This document shows, piece by piece, positions 27,133 to 34,498 of a DNA stretch of 64,000 nt; position 1 is the stretch's first letter; the number at the start of each line of letters is the position of its first letter. The notes under the pieces were generated by a model. The model saw nothing but the letters and a program-made list of their open reading frames with translations. It was not told the origin of the DNA and searched no databases. The DNA is taken from positions 5,708,823 through 5,772,822 of the forward strand of contig NZ_AP017422.1 in NCBI RefSeq assembly GCF_002355595.1, in the 5' to 3' direction. The DNA is from Filimonas lacunae. GTDB taxonomy: Bacteria; Bacteroidota; Bacteroidia; Chitinophagales; Chitinophagaceae. The position numbers and the translations under genes are program-made.

Positions 27133-27454
27133 ATAAGAGTGTAAGGGTGGGTATTTCAATTATACCACACAATAATACAAATAATAAAATTTCGTTGGAA
27201 TAGAAGGTTTATTCATGCCGGGTATAACAATTTTGCCTTCCGGTTGTCATTTCCAGCAGAGAAATGGTGTTTAAAAAATATCCGCACAAAACCGCCAAAC
27301 AAAATTAACTTTGCCGCACAAAAACGCACATATTTCATTTTTATCCGCGTTTTCTCGTGAGTTCCGCTCAGGCATCCCGCCTGTATGATGTGCATACCGG
27401 ATAAAGAAAAGGTGCCTGTTACCGCAAAACTTCATACTCAATTAAATAACAACC
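27133..27454 (+). promoter_or_regulatory. Divergent intergenic region upstream of nagB
   Basis: 322 bases between divergent genes. On the plus strand TAACTTTG at 27306-27313 matches the TAnnTTTG -7 element, but I see no good TTTG 19-21 bases upstream of it. That promoter would leave a leader of about 140 bases before the ATG at 27455. No riboswitch or tRNA-like fold was recognised. On the minus strand no convincing promoter match was found. The rest is AT-rich with no supportable ORF. Confidence 0.35.
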
Positions 27455-29356
27455 ATGGTAGACTCTTTTGAAAAGGTACCCTGTTTTATTTACGACAACA
27501 GTAAACAAGGCTCCCTGGCTATTGCACAAACAATAGCCGCTCTTATTACCAGCAAACAGCAGGAAAGCAAACCCTGCGTGTTAGGCCTGGCCACCGGATC
27601 TTCTCCCAAACTGGTGTATGCCGAATTGGTGCGCATGCACAAAGAAGAAGGTTTGAGTTTTCGTAATGTCATCACCTTTAATCTCGACGAATACTATCCC
27701 ATCGACGCGGATGCCCTGCAAAGCTATAAACGCTTCATGTACACCCACCTGTTTAACCATGTTGACATGGTAGCCAGCAACATTCATATACCCGATGGCA
27801 GCATTCCTAAAGAAGAAGTGAAAAGCCATTGCGCGGCCTATGAAGCCCTGATTGAACAATCAGGCGGTATAGATTTACAGATATTAGGAATAGGCAACAA
27901 CGGTCATATCGGTTTTAACGAACCCGGCTCCACCCTGTTTTCCAAAACACGCCTGATCACGCTGGATAATTCCACCCGGCTGGCTAACTCCTTCGAGTTT
28001 ACCAATATGTCGGAAGTGCCACGCCTGGCCATTACCATGGGCATCAGCACCATATTAAAAGCCAAAAAGATTGTTCTGATGGCCTGGGGCCCGCTGAAAG
28101 CCCCTGTAGTACAGCAAGCCGTAGAAGGCCCTGTTACTGATTATGTACCCGCTTCGCTGCTGCAACAGCACGATGATGTACAATTTATCATGGATACTGC
28201 CGCCGCCACAGAATTGACCCGCAATAAATCGCCCTGGCTAACCGGTGAATGTGAATGGAGTACCGACATGATTAAAAAAGCCGTTACGCAAATGGCACTA
28301 AAACTGTCCAAGCCCATTCTTAGCCTTACCGACCGCGATTACAATGAATACGGCTTGAGCGATCTGCTGGTGGAAAAAGGCGATGCCTACGAAGTGAACC
28401 TACAGGTGTATTATATGCTACGTGATAGCATTACCGGCTGGCCTGGCGGTAAACCCAATGTGGTTATCCCTAACCACCCCGAGCGCTCCAACCCCTACCC
28501 TAAAAAAGCAGTGATCTTTTCTCCGCATCCGGATGATGATATTATATCTATGGGTGGCACCTTTCAACGCCTGCACGACCAGGGGCACGAAGTGCATGTA
28601 GCCTATCAAACCTCCGGTAACATTGCCGTAACAGATGAGTTTGTAACCCGCTTCCTCGATTTTGCCGTAGGCTTTGAAGACCTGTTTGGTATCAACAGCG
28701 AAATGAGCCAGAAAATATTGCAGGAAGCCCGCGCCTTCTTACAATCTAAAAAGAGCAACCAGATAGACACGCCCGAAATAAGGGCCATCAAAGGGCTGAT
28801 ACGCCGCTGCGAAGCCAAAGCCACTTGTAGGTATGTAGGCCTTACAGATGACAAAGCCCATTTCATGAACCTGCCCTTTTACGAAACCGGCGCTATCGAA
28901 AAAAAGCCAATGGGCGAAGCCGATGTAGAAATGACTATAAGCCTGCTACGCCAGATACAACCCCAGCAGATCTATTGCGCCGGCGACCTGGCCGACCCGC
29001 ATGGTACCCATAAAGTTTGTCTGGACATTATATTTGAATCGATGCGCCGCCTGAAAGCCGCCGGTGATGCCTGGGTAAAAGACTGCTGGGTATGGCTGTA
29101 TAAAGGCGCCTGGCAGGAATGGGATATTTCCGAAATAGAAATGGCCATCCCTATGAGCCCCGACCAGGTAATGAAAAAACGCTTCGGCATTTTCATACAC
29201 CAAAGCCAAAAAGATTCGGTTCCCTTCCAGGGCAGCGACTCCCGCGAGTTCTGGCAACGCGCCGAAGAACGCAACGCCAATACCGCTAATATTTACGCGC
29301 AACTTGGTCTAACTCAATACGCTGCCATGGAAGCCTTTCGTCGCTGGCATTACTAA
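27455..29356 (+). CDS. nagB: Glucosamine-6-phosphate deaminase fused to a PIG-L/LmbE-like domain
   Basis: Cytoplasmic two-domain protein, 633 aa. The N-terminal domain (about 15-270) is NagB, converting glucosamine-6-phosphate to fructose-6-phosphate and ammonia: LGLATGSSPK (phosphate loop), FNLDEYYP (catalytic Asp), GIGNNGHIGFNEPGS (catalytic His/Glu) and the TMGISTILKAKK region are all present. The C-terminal domain (about 345-600) is PIG-L/LmbE-like, with the zinc motif SPHPDDDIISMGG and a later DLADPHGTHKVC. This fusion of about 640 aa recurs in Bacteroidota NagB proteins; the function of the second domain is not settled. It is monocistronic, ending in a hairpin whose right arm also carries the tRNA promoter. 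Confidence 0.93.
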   Translation: MVDSFEKVPCFIYDNSKQGSLAIAQTIAALITSKQQESKPCVLGLATGSSPKLVYAELVRMHKEEGLSFRNVITFNLDEYYPIDADALQSYKRFMYTHLFNHVDMVASNIHIPDGSIPKEEVKSHCAAYEALIEQSGGIDLQILGIGNNGHIGFNEPGSTLFSKTRLITLDNSTRLANSFEFTNMSEVPRLAITMGISTILKAKKIVLMAWGPLKAPVVQQAVEGPVTDYVPASLLQQHDDVQFIMDTAAATELTRNKSPWLTGECEWSTDMIKKAVTQMALKLSKPILSLTDRDYNEYGLSDLLVEKGDAYEVNLQVYYMLRDSITGWPGGKPNVVIPNHPERSNPYPKKAVIFSPHPDDDIISMGGTFQRLHDQGHEVHVAYQTSGNIAVTDEFVTRFLDFAVGFEDLFGINSEMSQKILQEARAFLQSKKSNQIDTPEIRAIKGLIRRCEAKATCRYVGLTDDKAHFMNLPFYETGAIEKKPMGEADVEMTISLLRQIQPQQIYCAGDLADPHGTHKVCLDIIFESMRRLKAAGDAWVKDCWVWLYKGAWQEWDISEIEMAIPMSPDQVMKKRFGIFIHQSQKDSVPFQGSDSREFWQRAEERNANTANIYAQLGLTQYAAMEAFRRWHY

Positions 29357-29362
29357 AAAAGT

Positions 29363-29404
29363 TTCCGTCAAAACTGATTTTTTTTAAAATCAATTTTGAC
29401 GGAA
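29363..29404 (+). terminator. Terminator of nagB
   Basis: Inverted repeat of about 19 bp (TTCCGTCAAAACTGATTTT and its near-complement, one mismatch) with a T-rich loop, starting 6 bases after the nagB stop. Confidence 0.7.
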
Positions 29405-29426
29405 TTAATATTTCCCCTTATTTTTG
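29395..29426 (+). promoter_or_regulatory. tRNA promoter, embedded in the nagB terminator
   Basis: TTTG (29395-29398), 20 bases, TATTTTTG (29419-29426): match to TTTG/TAnnTTTG. The -33 element is inside the right arm of the nagB hairpin. Confidence 0.65.
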
Positions 29427-29473
29427 CCGCCCATTAACGCAGGAACACTCCCGCAAAAATGGAAAAAACCTCC

Positions 29474-29547
29474 GGCGAGGTAGCTCAGCTGGTTAGAGCA
29501 TCGGATTCATAACCCGAAGGTCGGCAGTTCAAGTCTGCTCCTCGCTA
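29474..29547 (+). tRNA. tRNA with anticodon CAT (probably Met)
   Basis: 74-nt cloverleaf: acceptor GGCGAGG / CCTCGCT (first pair G-T), D-arm GCTC...GAGC, anticodon loop TTCATAA, T-arm GGCAG TTCAAGT CTGCT, discriminator A. CCA is not encoded. Anticodon CAT fits elongator Met, with lysidine-modified tRNA-Ile(CAU) or initiator not fully excluded; the initiator is less likely because the stem lacks the three G-C pairs. The innermost anticodon-stem pair reads A-C, a mismatch worth checking. The accessory region begins directly downstream, as expected for a tRNA used as an integration site. Confidence 0.92.
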
Positions 29548-29553
29548 CATTTT

Positions 29554-29588
29554 AAAAGTCCAATAAAGTAAAATTTATTGGACTTTTT
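29554..29588 (+). terminator. Terminator of the tRNA
   Basis: AAAAGTCCAATAAA, loop GTAAAA, TTTATTGGACTTTT then a run of T: 14-bp perfect stem. Confidence 0.88.
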
Positions 29589-29632
29589 TTTATTTATCCA
29601 TACGCTAAAGCGGGCATAGTTTTAAATCGGAG

Positions 29633-30580
29633 ATGACACGAAAGAAGCTATATATTCCAGAAGAGGTAAAAGCAGACATTAAAAAACATATTTCTAGCAA
29701 ATATCCACTAGCACTTGAAGGATTTTTTTCTGCAAGTGAAGAAGAAGATGCATTAACCGGGGACTTAGGAGGTACGTTAAGAATTAAGAATCAAAGAGTG
29801 TTTGTAAAAGATAGTCAAATTGAAACCCCAGGGGAATGGACATGGAGTATAAACTATCATAAATTCAGAGGAAGAGGCCCTGGCGCAACAGAGAATAAAT
29901 TAGGAGCAGATGGAATTTTTGAATTAACACTACAAATTGGAAACCGAGTAGAAAAAAAATCACTGCTATTTCAATCGAAAATAAGCTGGAAAGATGATCC
30001 TAATATTTTAAGAGAAGCTATCAAATTAACAACATGGCGTGAAGCTGCGTTTGTCTTAAATTTTACTCCCACAGAATACGAAGCTATAGACCTTGACACT
30101 ATTATTAAATCCAGAGGAAAACGGCCCTCCAAGATAAACTTCACTCCCCTAGACCAATTTATAGGAGAAAACTTCTTAGAATGTATAGTTGGAGACATAG
30201 ATTTAAGGTATAATGCTACAACCCGAAAATTATTTTGGAGAACAAATGACGGGCAATATGTGTCAACAAAATTTTCGATTCCTCAAAGAATTGCAATACA
30301 AATAAATGCTCCCGATTTGGATACCTCAAACTCAAAATACAGAGAAATAAAAAATGAAGACATTCACAACTTCAGAATGAATACATCAGCGGAAGAGATT
30401 CTTTCTCTTGAAAACAATTACTCACCAAACGAACTAAAAAAAGCTCGGGCGGCTAAAGCATTAATTTATCATTCAGATGCTCATTCTTTTGGAGATAAAC
30501 TTTTAGATGAACTTTTGAAGGTTAGAATGCAAGAAATAAATGTCGCACATGACTTTCTAAAGAGCTCCATAAAGGAATAG
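29633..30580 (+). CDS. Candidate PD-(D/E)xK-like protein with degenerate C-terminal J-domain
   Basis: 315 aa, cytoplasmic, no signal peptide. Not a family I can name. The central part has E87, then LGADGIFEL (D93), then LLFQSK (Q114, K116). That E-x5-D-x20-QxK spacing in GADxxF/LLxQxK context resembles PD-(D/E)xK nuclease-like domains in bacterial defence and restriction proteins. The C-terminus (about 255-313) reads like a DnaJ J-domain: NYSPNELKKARAAKALIYH followed by SD, a short insert, then MQEINVAHDFLKS. The HPD tripeptide is HSD (280-282), so DnaK stimulation may be lost. The gene is AT-rich (17 G/C in the 60 bases 29641-29700) and lies immediately 3' of a tRNA, both signs of transfer. 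Function inferred, not shown. Confidence 0.6.
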   Translation: MTRKKLYIPEEVKADIKKHISSKYPLALEGFFSASEEEDALTGDLGGTLRIKNQRVFVKDSQIETPGEWTWSINYHKFRGRGPGATENKLGADGIFELTLQIGNRVEKKSLLFQSKISWKDDPNILREAIKLTTWREAAFVLNFTPTEYEAIDLDTIIKSRGKRPSKINFTPLDQFIGENFLECIVGDIDLRYNATTRKLFWRTNDGQYVSTKFSIPQRIAIQINAPDLDTSNSKYREIKNEDIHNFRMNTSAEEILSLENNYSPNELKKARAAKALIYHSDAHSFGDKLLDELLKVRMQEINVAHDFLKSSIKE

Positions 30581-30593
30581 GTTACTAGCATTT

Positions 30594-30637
30594 GAAAAGG
30601 GTGTCTCATAATTAAATGAGCCATCCTCTTTTCGTTT
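30594..30637 (+). terminator. Probable terminator after the J-domain gene
   Basis: Imperfect inverted repeat (GAAAAGGGTGTCTCAT / ATGAGCCATCCTCTTTTC, a few mismatches) followed by GTTTTTAT. Confidence 0.55.
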
Positions 30638-30708
30638 TTATAACGTAAAGAAATACCGAAATCAGGCAATTTTGGTTCAAATAAACTCTAACGATTAATT
30701 AAGGCTAT

Positions 30709-31641
30709 ATGAAATCTGGGCAACCTAAAAACCATCATTATGTTCCCAAAGTATACTTGAAACGATTCGCTGATGAGAATAGTGACTTCTTTCAATTGTG
30801 CAAAAAGTATAAAAGCATTTCAACAAGACACATATCACAAGTCTGTTATGAGAGAGAGTACTTTAAAATTCAGAGAGAGGAAACCAAAGCCACTCAAAAT
30901 ATTCAAGACGAGCATTATATAGAAAAAAACAGTTTTGTTTCACAAGAAAACTCCTTGCCAACACTTGTAGACCTTGTAAGTCAGCAACAATCAACTGCAT
31001 TTTGGATACCAAAACATCAACTGGAAGCACTTATTGGTACACTGATCACTATAAAACAGCGCAATCCTACACATAGGCAACTTGTAACAAGCTTAATGAA
31101 AAGCAAAGTAGCTGCCGGAGAACTCGAAAAAAGAATTACTCCTTACCTTGACCTGGTAGAGAAAATGGACAAAAAAGGCCCTTGGACATCCATAGACACT
31201 ATAAAAGAGCAGTTCAAAAATGAACCTTCAAAAGCAGAAGATATTTATACTCAAACTTTTTTGGAAAAAAACCCTAAACTGGTACAAAGAGTAACTCAAA
31301 CACTTTTGCAATCAGCAGTGCAGATATACCATGCACCAGCAGGTCATGAATTTTTCACGTCAGACAATCCTGGCTTTATTGCCTCTGGAGACATCATTTT
31401 TAATTTTAGCGGACTTGGCGGACCGTTTACATTTGCATTTCCCCTTAGTTCGTCCGCTTGCCTAATTATTAGTAGCGACAATCCCAGTACAACATTACAA
31501 CATCATGTCACAATCTATCCTAGAGAATGTACGTCTACACAAGTAGATATGATTAATCAGGCAACAAAAGTAATAGCCCAACATAAAATATTCGCTAAGA
31601 GTCGAAACTATATACAACGATTCAAGAGTTTATTTATGTAG
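30709..31641 (+). CDS. DUF4238 domain-containing protein
   Basis: 310 aa, cytoplasmic. The N-terminal KNHHYVPKVYLKRFAD, the central Gln/His-rich helical part (HQLEALIGTLITIKQRNP) and the C-terminal FFTSDNPGF plus FAFPLSSSACLII are the marks of DUF4238, a family of unknown function often met in accessory regions and defence islands. Codon use is AT-rich like the gene before it. 128 bp and a probable terminator separate the two, so they may be separately transcribed. Nothing in the sequence identifies an activity; the conserved His-Tyr at the N-terminus and SDNP motif are candidate active-site residues by conservation only. Confidence 0.82.
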   Translation: MKSGQPKNHHYVPKVYLKRFADENSDFFQLCKKYKSISTRHISQVCYEREYFKIQREETKATQNIQDEHYIEKNSFVSQENSLPTLVDLVSQQQSTAFWIPKHQLEALIGTLITIKQRNPTHRQLVTSLMKSKVAAGELEKRITPYLDLVEKMDKKGPWTSIDTIKEQFKNEPSKAEDIYTQTFLEKNPKLVQRVTQTLLQSAVQIYHAPAGHEFFTSDNPGFIASGDIIFNFSGLGGPFTFAFPLSSSACLIISSDNPSTTLQHHVTIYPRECTSTQVDMINQATKVIAQHKIFAKSRNYIQRFKSLFM

Positions 31642-31695
31642 TAATGCCAAATACAGATCCACAACAAATAGCAACCCTTATTAATCGAAATCCTA

Positions 31696-31778
31696 CTTTT
31701 CACTCTGGCAAATCGCAAAAGACGATAAAATCAAGCAACACTTTGTTCGACATTTGTAAATTCCCGGCTACACTTAAA
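31696..31778 (+). repeat. 83-bp direct repeat, copy 1
   Basis: Aligns without gaps to 33651-33733 at 73 of 83 positions (my count). It starts CTTTTCACTCTGGCAAATCG and ends CGGCTACACTTAAA. Both copies run straight into a hairpin terminator. It contains GTTCGACAT and CCCGGCTACAC, which faintly recall a tRNA T-arm and acceptor end, but no full tRNA folds. Confidence 0.85.
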
Positions 31779-31807
31779 GCCTTTCAGATTTTCTGGAAGG
31801 CTTTTTT
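31777..31807 (+). terminator. Terminator downstream of repeat copy 1
   Basis: AAGCCTTTCAGA, loop TTT, TCTGGAAGGCTT, then T-run: 12-bp stem with one wobble. It could end the DUF4238 transcript. Confidence 0.8.
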
Positions 31808-32031
31808 ATTTCTATTCAGCGTACAAACCCCATATCCCATTTTAAACTATTCATCGGTTGTTGTACCGTTTTTCTGCGGCTAACATAAGTAAGCCGAAGC
31901 CTTTATTAGACGAATGTGGGTTGATCCTAAGAAAAGTAAAGGGCAATGGCAGTAGGTTTCCAGAAAACCTGTATGAGGAAAAGTAGTGCTTTCCGCTTCC
32001 ATATGCTAACGGACGGGCTCTTCGTTTGTAC

Positions 32032-32269
32032 GGACGAGCTGCTCGTCCTATAGGACGAGGCATTGGAAAGCTCTTTCAGGCATTCGGAGCGTGCTTTTTG
32101 GGTGCCTATACCATCAGACAAGCTGCTGATTCCTGCAAGCCTAACGCTCGTCCTATAGGATAAGCAGCTCAGCCGTTGTTACGGGCTGCTTATCCTATAG
32201 GACGAGGGGCTCAGCACAACAGACGAGCAACAGGTTCTATAGAGCGAGTTGCTCGTCCTATAGGATGAG
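32032..32269. repeat. Cluster of nested palindromes with core TCCTATAGGA
   Basis: Four near-identical 18-mers built on TCCTATAGGA lie at 32042-32059 (CTCGTCCTATAGGACGAG, a perfect palindrome), 32147-32164, 32189-32206 and 32252-32269, plus a decayed copy near 32234. The second and third copies are mutually inverted within 22-bp perfect arms (32147-32168 / 32185-32206). Further inverted repeats are GGACGAGC/GCTCGTCC (32032-32048) and 10-bp arms 32222-32231 / 32248-32257. GAGGC...GGAAAGCTC follows the first and last copies, so about 210 bp looks duplicated. No ORF spans it convincingly. The flanks 31860-32030 and 32283-32685 hold nothing I can identify. Confidence 0.8.
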
Positions 32270-32282
32270 GCTACGGAAAGCT

Positions 32283-32685
32283 CCTTTTTTATGAAATCTG
32301 AAATAAGGAAAGACCCACTTCTAAAGGCAGCTAAAAGGTTAACCAGCAAGATTTTTATGTAAAACCGAATCTACTTTAATGCTGATTTTTTGCTATTACA
32401 ATTTACTTTTTAACCCTATTGTAACATTGCTGAAAAAGACAATGGGGTAGGTATATTTACCAACTTTAGGAACAGCTGCCAATACTTGTGCAACGTATGG
32501 ATATTGTTTAGAATAGCTTTCCAGAGTTCCTGCTTTCACTCCACAACTTTTGTACATGCCCTTTTATACTTCGTAGTCAAAAAATATTCATTTTCTGACT
32601 GCAAAAAAACGTCTTGCCTCATTCCTGTTTGTATCGTTCCTAGAAAAAACAAATTAAGCTATCACGGGCAATGCACTGGTGGCTT
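32283..32685. other. Non-coding AT-rich stretch, nothing recognised
   Basis: About 400 bases between the palindrome cluster and the stop of the DUF3592-like gene. Short ORFs here have no family resemblance. No RNA gene or repeat of the window was found. Confidence 0.5.
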
Positions 32686-33531
32686 TTAGCCAGGCAAATC
32701 CTTGGGCATGAACTTGATAGGGTCATCCATCTTAACCTGCCATTTCTCATTAGGCATATAATCATCAAGAAAAATCTCCTTAAATCCATCAATGAATAAA
32801 TAAGAATCAAAGTCCACGAAGAAGACCATCCTAACACCATCCTCTATAAGTTTTCTCGCTTCCTCATTATTAATTTTATCCTCGCCAATCGCACTCAAAA
32901 AAGAAACAATCTGCCTGTCATCGACATTATAAACGTTACCGCGAAAGACAAATTCCTGATTACGAACCTCAAAGGAACGGTCATACTTTCCGTAATTCAA
33001 TATCCAATAAGCTATAGGCATTAAATAAAAGGAATAACTACCCTCGAATCTGATAGCACCAAGCAGATAATTGTGATCTAATTTCTCGTTGGTAGTTTGC
33101 GGCAATGGCTGTCCCATGAGTGCTTCCGTGTTCTTTTTCGACTCTTCAGAGGCATCCATCTTTCTTCGCAAAGGCTTTTTACCAGAAACCCGAACACTCA
33201 AAAGGAGTAATCCCCCGGAAAAAAGAACACTCAACCAAAAGTCCCTTACAGGTTTTTCCTCCGGAAAAAGCACTACAGACTTACCTTCTTCAATAATCAC
33301 ATCAACCTGCTCTCCCACATTATGTGACGTACCAAATATTCCAGCTACTTTTTTGTTGTACACTTTACCACGATATTCGAAACTTGCATACGAACCCGAC
33401 TCTTGCTGACCAGACAGGTGGGAGATCGTTGCAAGCACGTGCTCACCATGCTCATAGACGTGCAATCGGTCTCCTGCTTGCTTAATAAGGAAAATAGATG
33501 CAAGCATGATAACATATATAACGATTTTCAT
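32686..33531 (-). CDS. DUF3592-like membrane-anchored protein
   Basis: 281 aa. An N-terminal hydrophobic segment (IVIYVIMLASIFLI), then a DUF3592-like beta domain (about 25-95: ATISHLSGQQESGSYASFEYRGKVYN ... GEQVDVIIEEGKS), a second membrane segment (about 98-114: FWLSVLFSGGLLLLSVRV), and a C-terminal part of about 165 residues that I do not recognise (FEVRNQEFVFRGNVYNVDD; RMVFFVDFDSYLFIDGF). DUF3592 proteins are small membrane proteins of unknown role. It is the only minus-strand gene between the two 83-bp direct repeats, standing alone. Function unknown. Confidence 0.6.
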   Translation of the reverse strand: MKIVIYVIMLASIFLIKQAGDRLHVYEHGEHVLATISHLSGQQESGSYASFEYRGKVYNKKVAGIFGTSHNVGEQVDVIIEEGKSVVLFPEEKPVRDFWLSVLFSGGLLLLSVRVSGKKPLRRKMDASEESKKNTEALMGQPLPQTTNEKLDHNYLLGAIRFEGSYSFYLMPIAYWILNYGKYDRSFEVRNQEFVFRGNVYNVDDRQIVSFLSAIGEDKINNEEARKLIEDGVRMVFFVDFDSYLFIDGFKEIFLDDYMPNEKWQVKMDDPIKFMPKDLPG

Positions 33532-33650
33532 GAGGTGAATATAATTAGAATCAAAACTTAGGGGGTGCTTTTCTATAAAACATTCCCAATTAGATTATTC
33601 AGCAGTTTTATTTATGAGCTAACTATCCTTAGCAAAGTACTACCTATCTG

Positions 33651-33733
33651 CTTTTCACTCTGGCAAATCGTAAAAGGCAATAAAATCAAAAAGTACTTTG
33701 TTCGACATCTGTATATTCGCGGCTACACTTAAA
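33651..33733 (+). repeat. 83-bp direct repeat, copy 2
   Basis: Second copy of the element at 31696-31778 (73/83 identical, same orientation, 1955 bp apart start to start). It also runs into a hairpin, though of different sequence. Confidence 0.85.
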
Positions 33734-33767
33734 AGTCTCTCAAATATTTGGGAGACTTTTAAGTGTA
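33725..33767. terminator. Hairpin downstream of repeat copy 2
   Basis: ACACTTAAAAGTCTCTCAAA / TTGGGAGACTTTTAAGTGT arms around TAT, about 19 bp with one wobble. T-rich on the 3' side; works as a terminator on either strand. Confidence 0.7.
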
Positions 33768-33787
33768 CTTTACAGCCCCCCCCACAT

Positions 33788-34375
33788 ATGAAGGATTTAA
33801 AGCACAACCCTACCAACCGCGCAAGCTATCTTTTCATCCTATTTCTGACACTTTTCACTTCACATTTTTCATTTACTGGCACAGCTCAAACAATACCTAA
33901 TTGGGCTGATACTGTTATTGCACTAACAAAAGAACTGAAAACAAGCACACTAAGTTTTAAATATCCAGATCAATGGGATTTACAAAAGATGAAGGACGAA
34001 TACAGTGCTGTTTATTCTGTAACGCCAGACCCTATGAAAAACAGCTCTATCAAAACCTTCCAGATTAACCAGATGAAAAAGCAAGGACTCTCTTTCAATG
34101 AATTTATCAAAATGGCATTGGAACGCAAACCAGACGAAGGGTCCGTAAAGTGGAAAGTAATAAACAAGCGAAAAAGCACCTTTAAAAATAATCAAGCACT
34201 GCAATTTCAACTACTATACGAGGAAGAAGATCCCACACTTTCAAGTGTGTATCTAATCAATGGTAAACAATTTTTCTATATGGTCATTATTGTAAACCAC
34301 AAAGAAAAAGACGCTCTTGCTCTTTGCATGGACAAAACAACAGCTGCTATGCTTGCATCCATTATACTGAAATAA
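33788..34375 (+). CDS. Exported protein of unknown function (PsbP/DcrB-like fold suspected)
   Basis: 195 aa from ATG 33788 (an upstream TTG at 33698 would put the repeat and hairpin inside the gene, so it is rejected). Signal peptide around SYLFILFLTLFTSHFSFTGTAQ. The mature part begins with FKYPDQWDLQKM, then SSIKTFQINQMKKQGLSFNEFIKMAL and SSVYLINGKQFFYMVIIVNH: the order of a YPxxW strand, an amphipathic helix and a central sheet resembles PsbP/DcrB-like proteins. Resemblance only. It sits among other small exported proteins on the same strand, 123 bp upstream of the next. Confidence 0.6.
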   Translation: MKDLKHNPTNRASYLFILFLTLFTSHFSFTGTAQTIPNWADTVIALTKELKTSTLSFKYPDQWDLQKMKDEYSAVYSVTPDPMKNSSIKTFQINQMKKQGLSFNEFIKMALERKPDEGSVKWKVINKRKSTFKNNQALQFQLLYEEEDPTLSSVYLINGKQFFYMVIIVNHKEKDALALCMDKTTAAMLASIILK

Positions 34376-34498
34376 GGAATACTCATTCACGAAAACCCAA
34401 CTACCTTTACAATAATTACTTTTATCAAATCGTAATACTACTATTACCCATTCTTAAATAAGCGGGAACAAAGTTATCTTACTCTACAAAAACACTTT

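Noticed and set aside
27314-27454. Riboswitch in the nagB leader
   Set aside because: No recognisable aptamer or glmS-like fold was found by eye; only a candidate -7 element supports a leader of this length.
29540-31700. Exact tRNA 3'-end duplication marking an integrated element
   Set aside because: I searched the window for a second copy of the tRNA T-arm and acceptor end (TTCAAGTCTGCTCCTCGCT) and saw none, so element boundaries cannot be set.
31696-31778. Truncated tRNA gene
   Set aside because: GTTCGACAT and CGGCTACAC recall a tRNA end, but the arms do not pair into a T-stem or acceptor stem.
31644-31883. Short ORF following the DUF4238 gene
   Set aside because: It translates the direct repeat and the terminator hairpin, has no family resemblance, and the repeat copy 2 has an in-frame stop at the corresponding place.
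32032-32269. CRISPR array
   Set aside because: Repeats are palindromes with irregular spacing, only four copies, no uniform spacers and no cas genes in the window.
33698-33787. N-terminal extension of the gene starting 33788
   Set aside because: The longer frame begins with TTG and would translate the direct repeat and hairpin; ATG 33788 is followed by a proper signal peptide.
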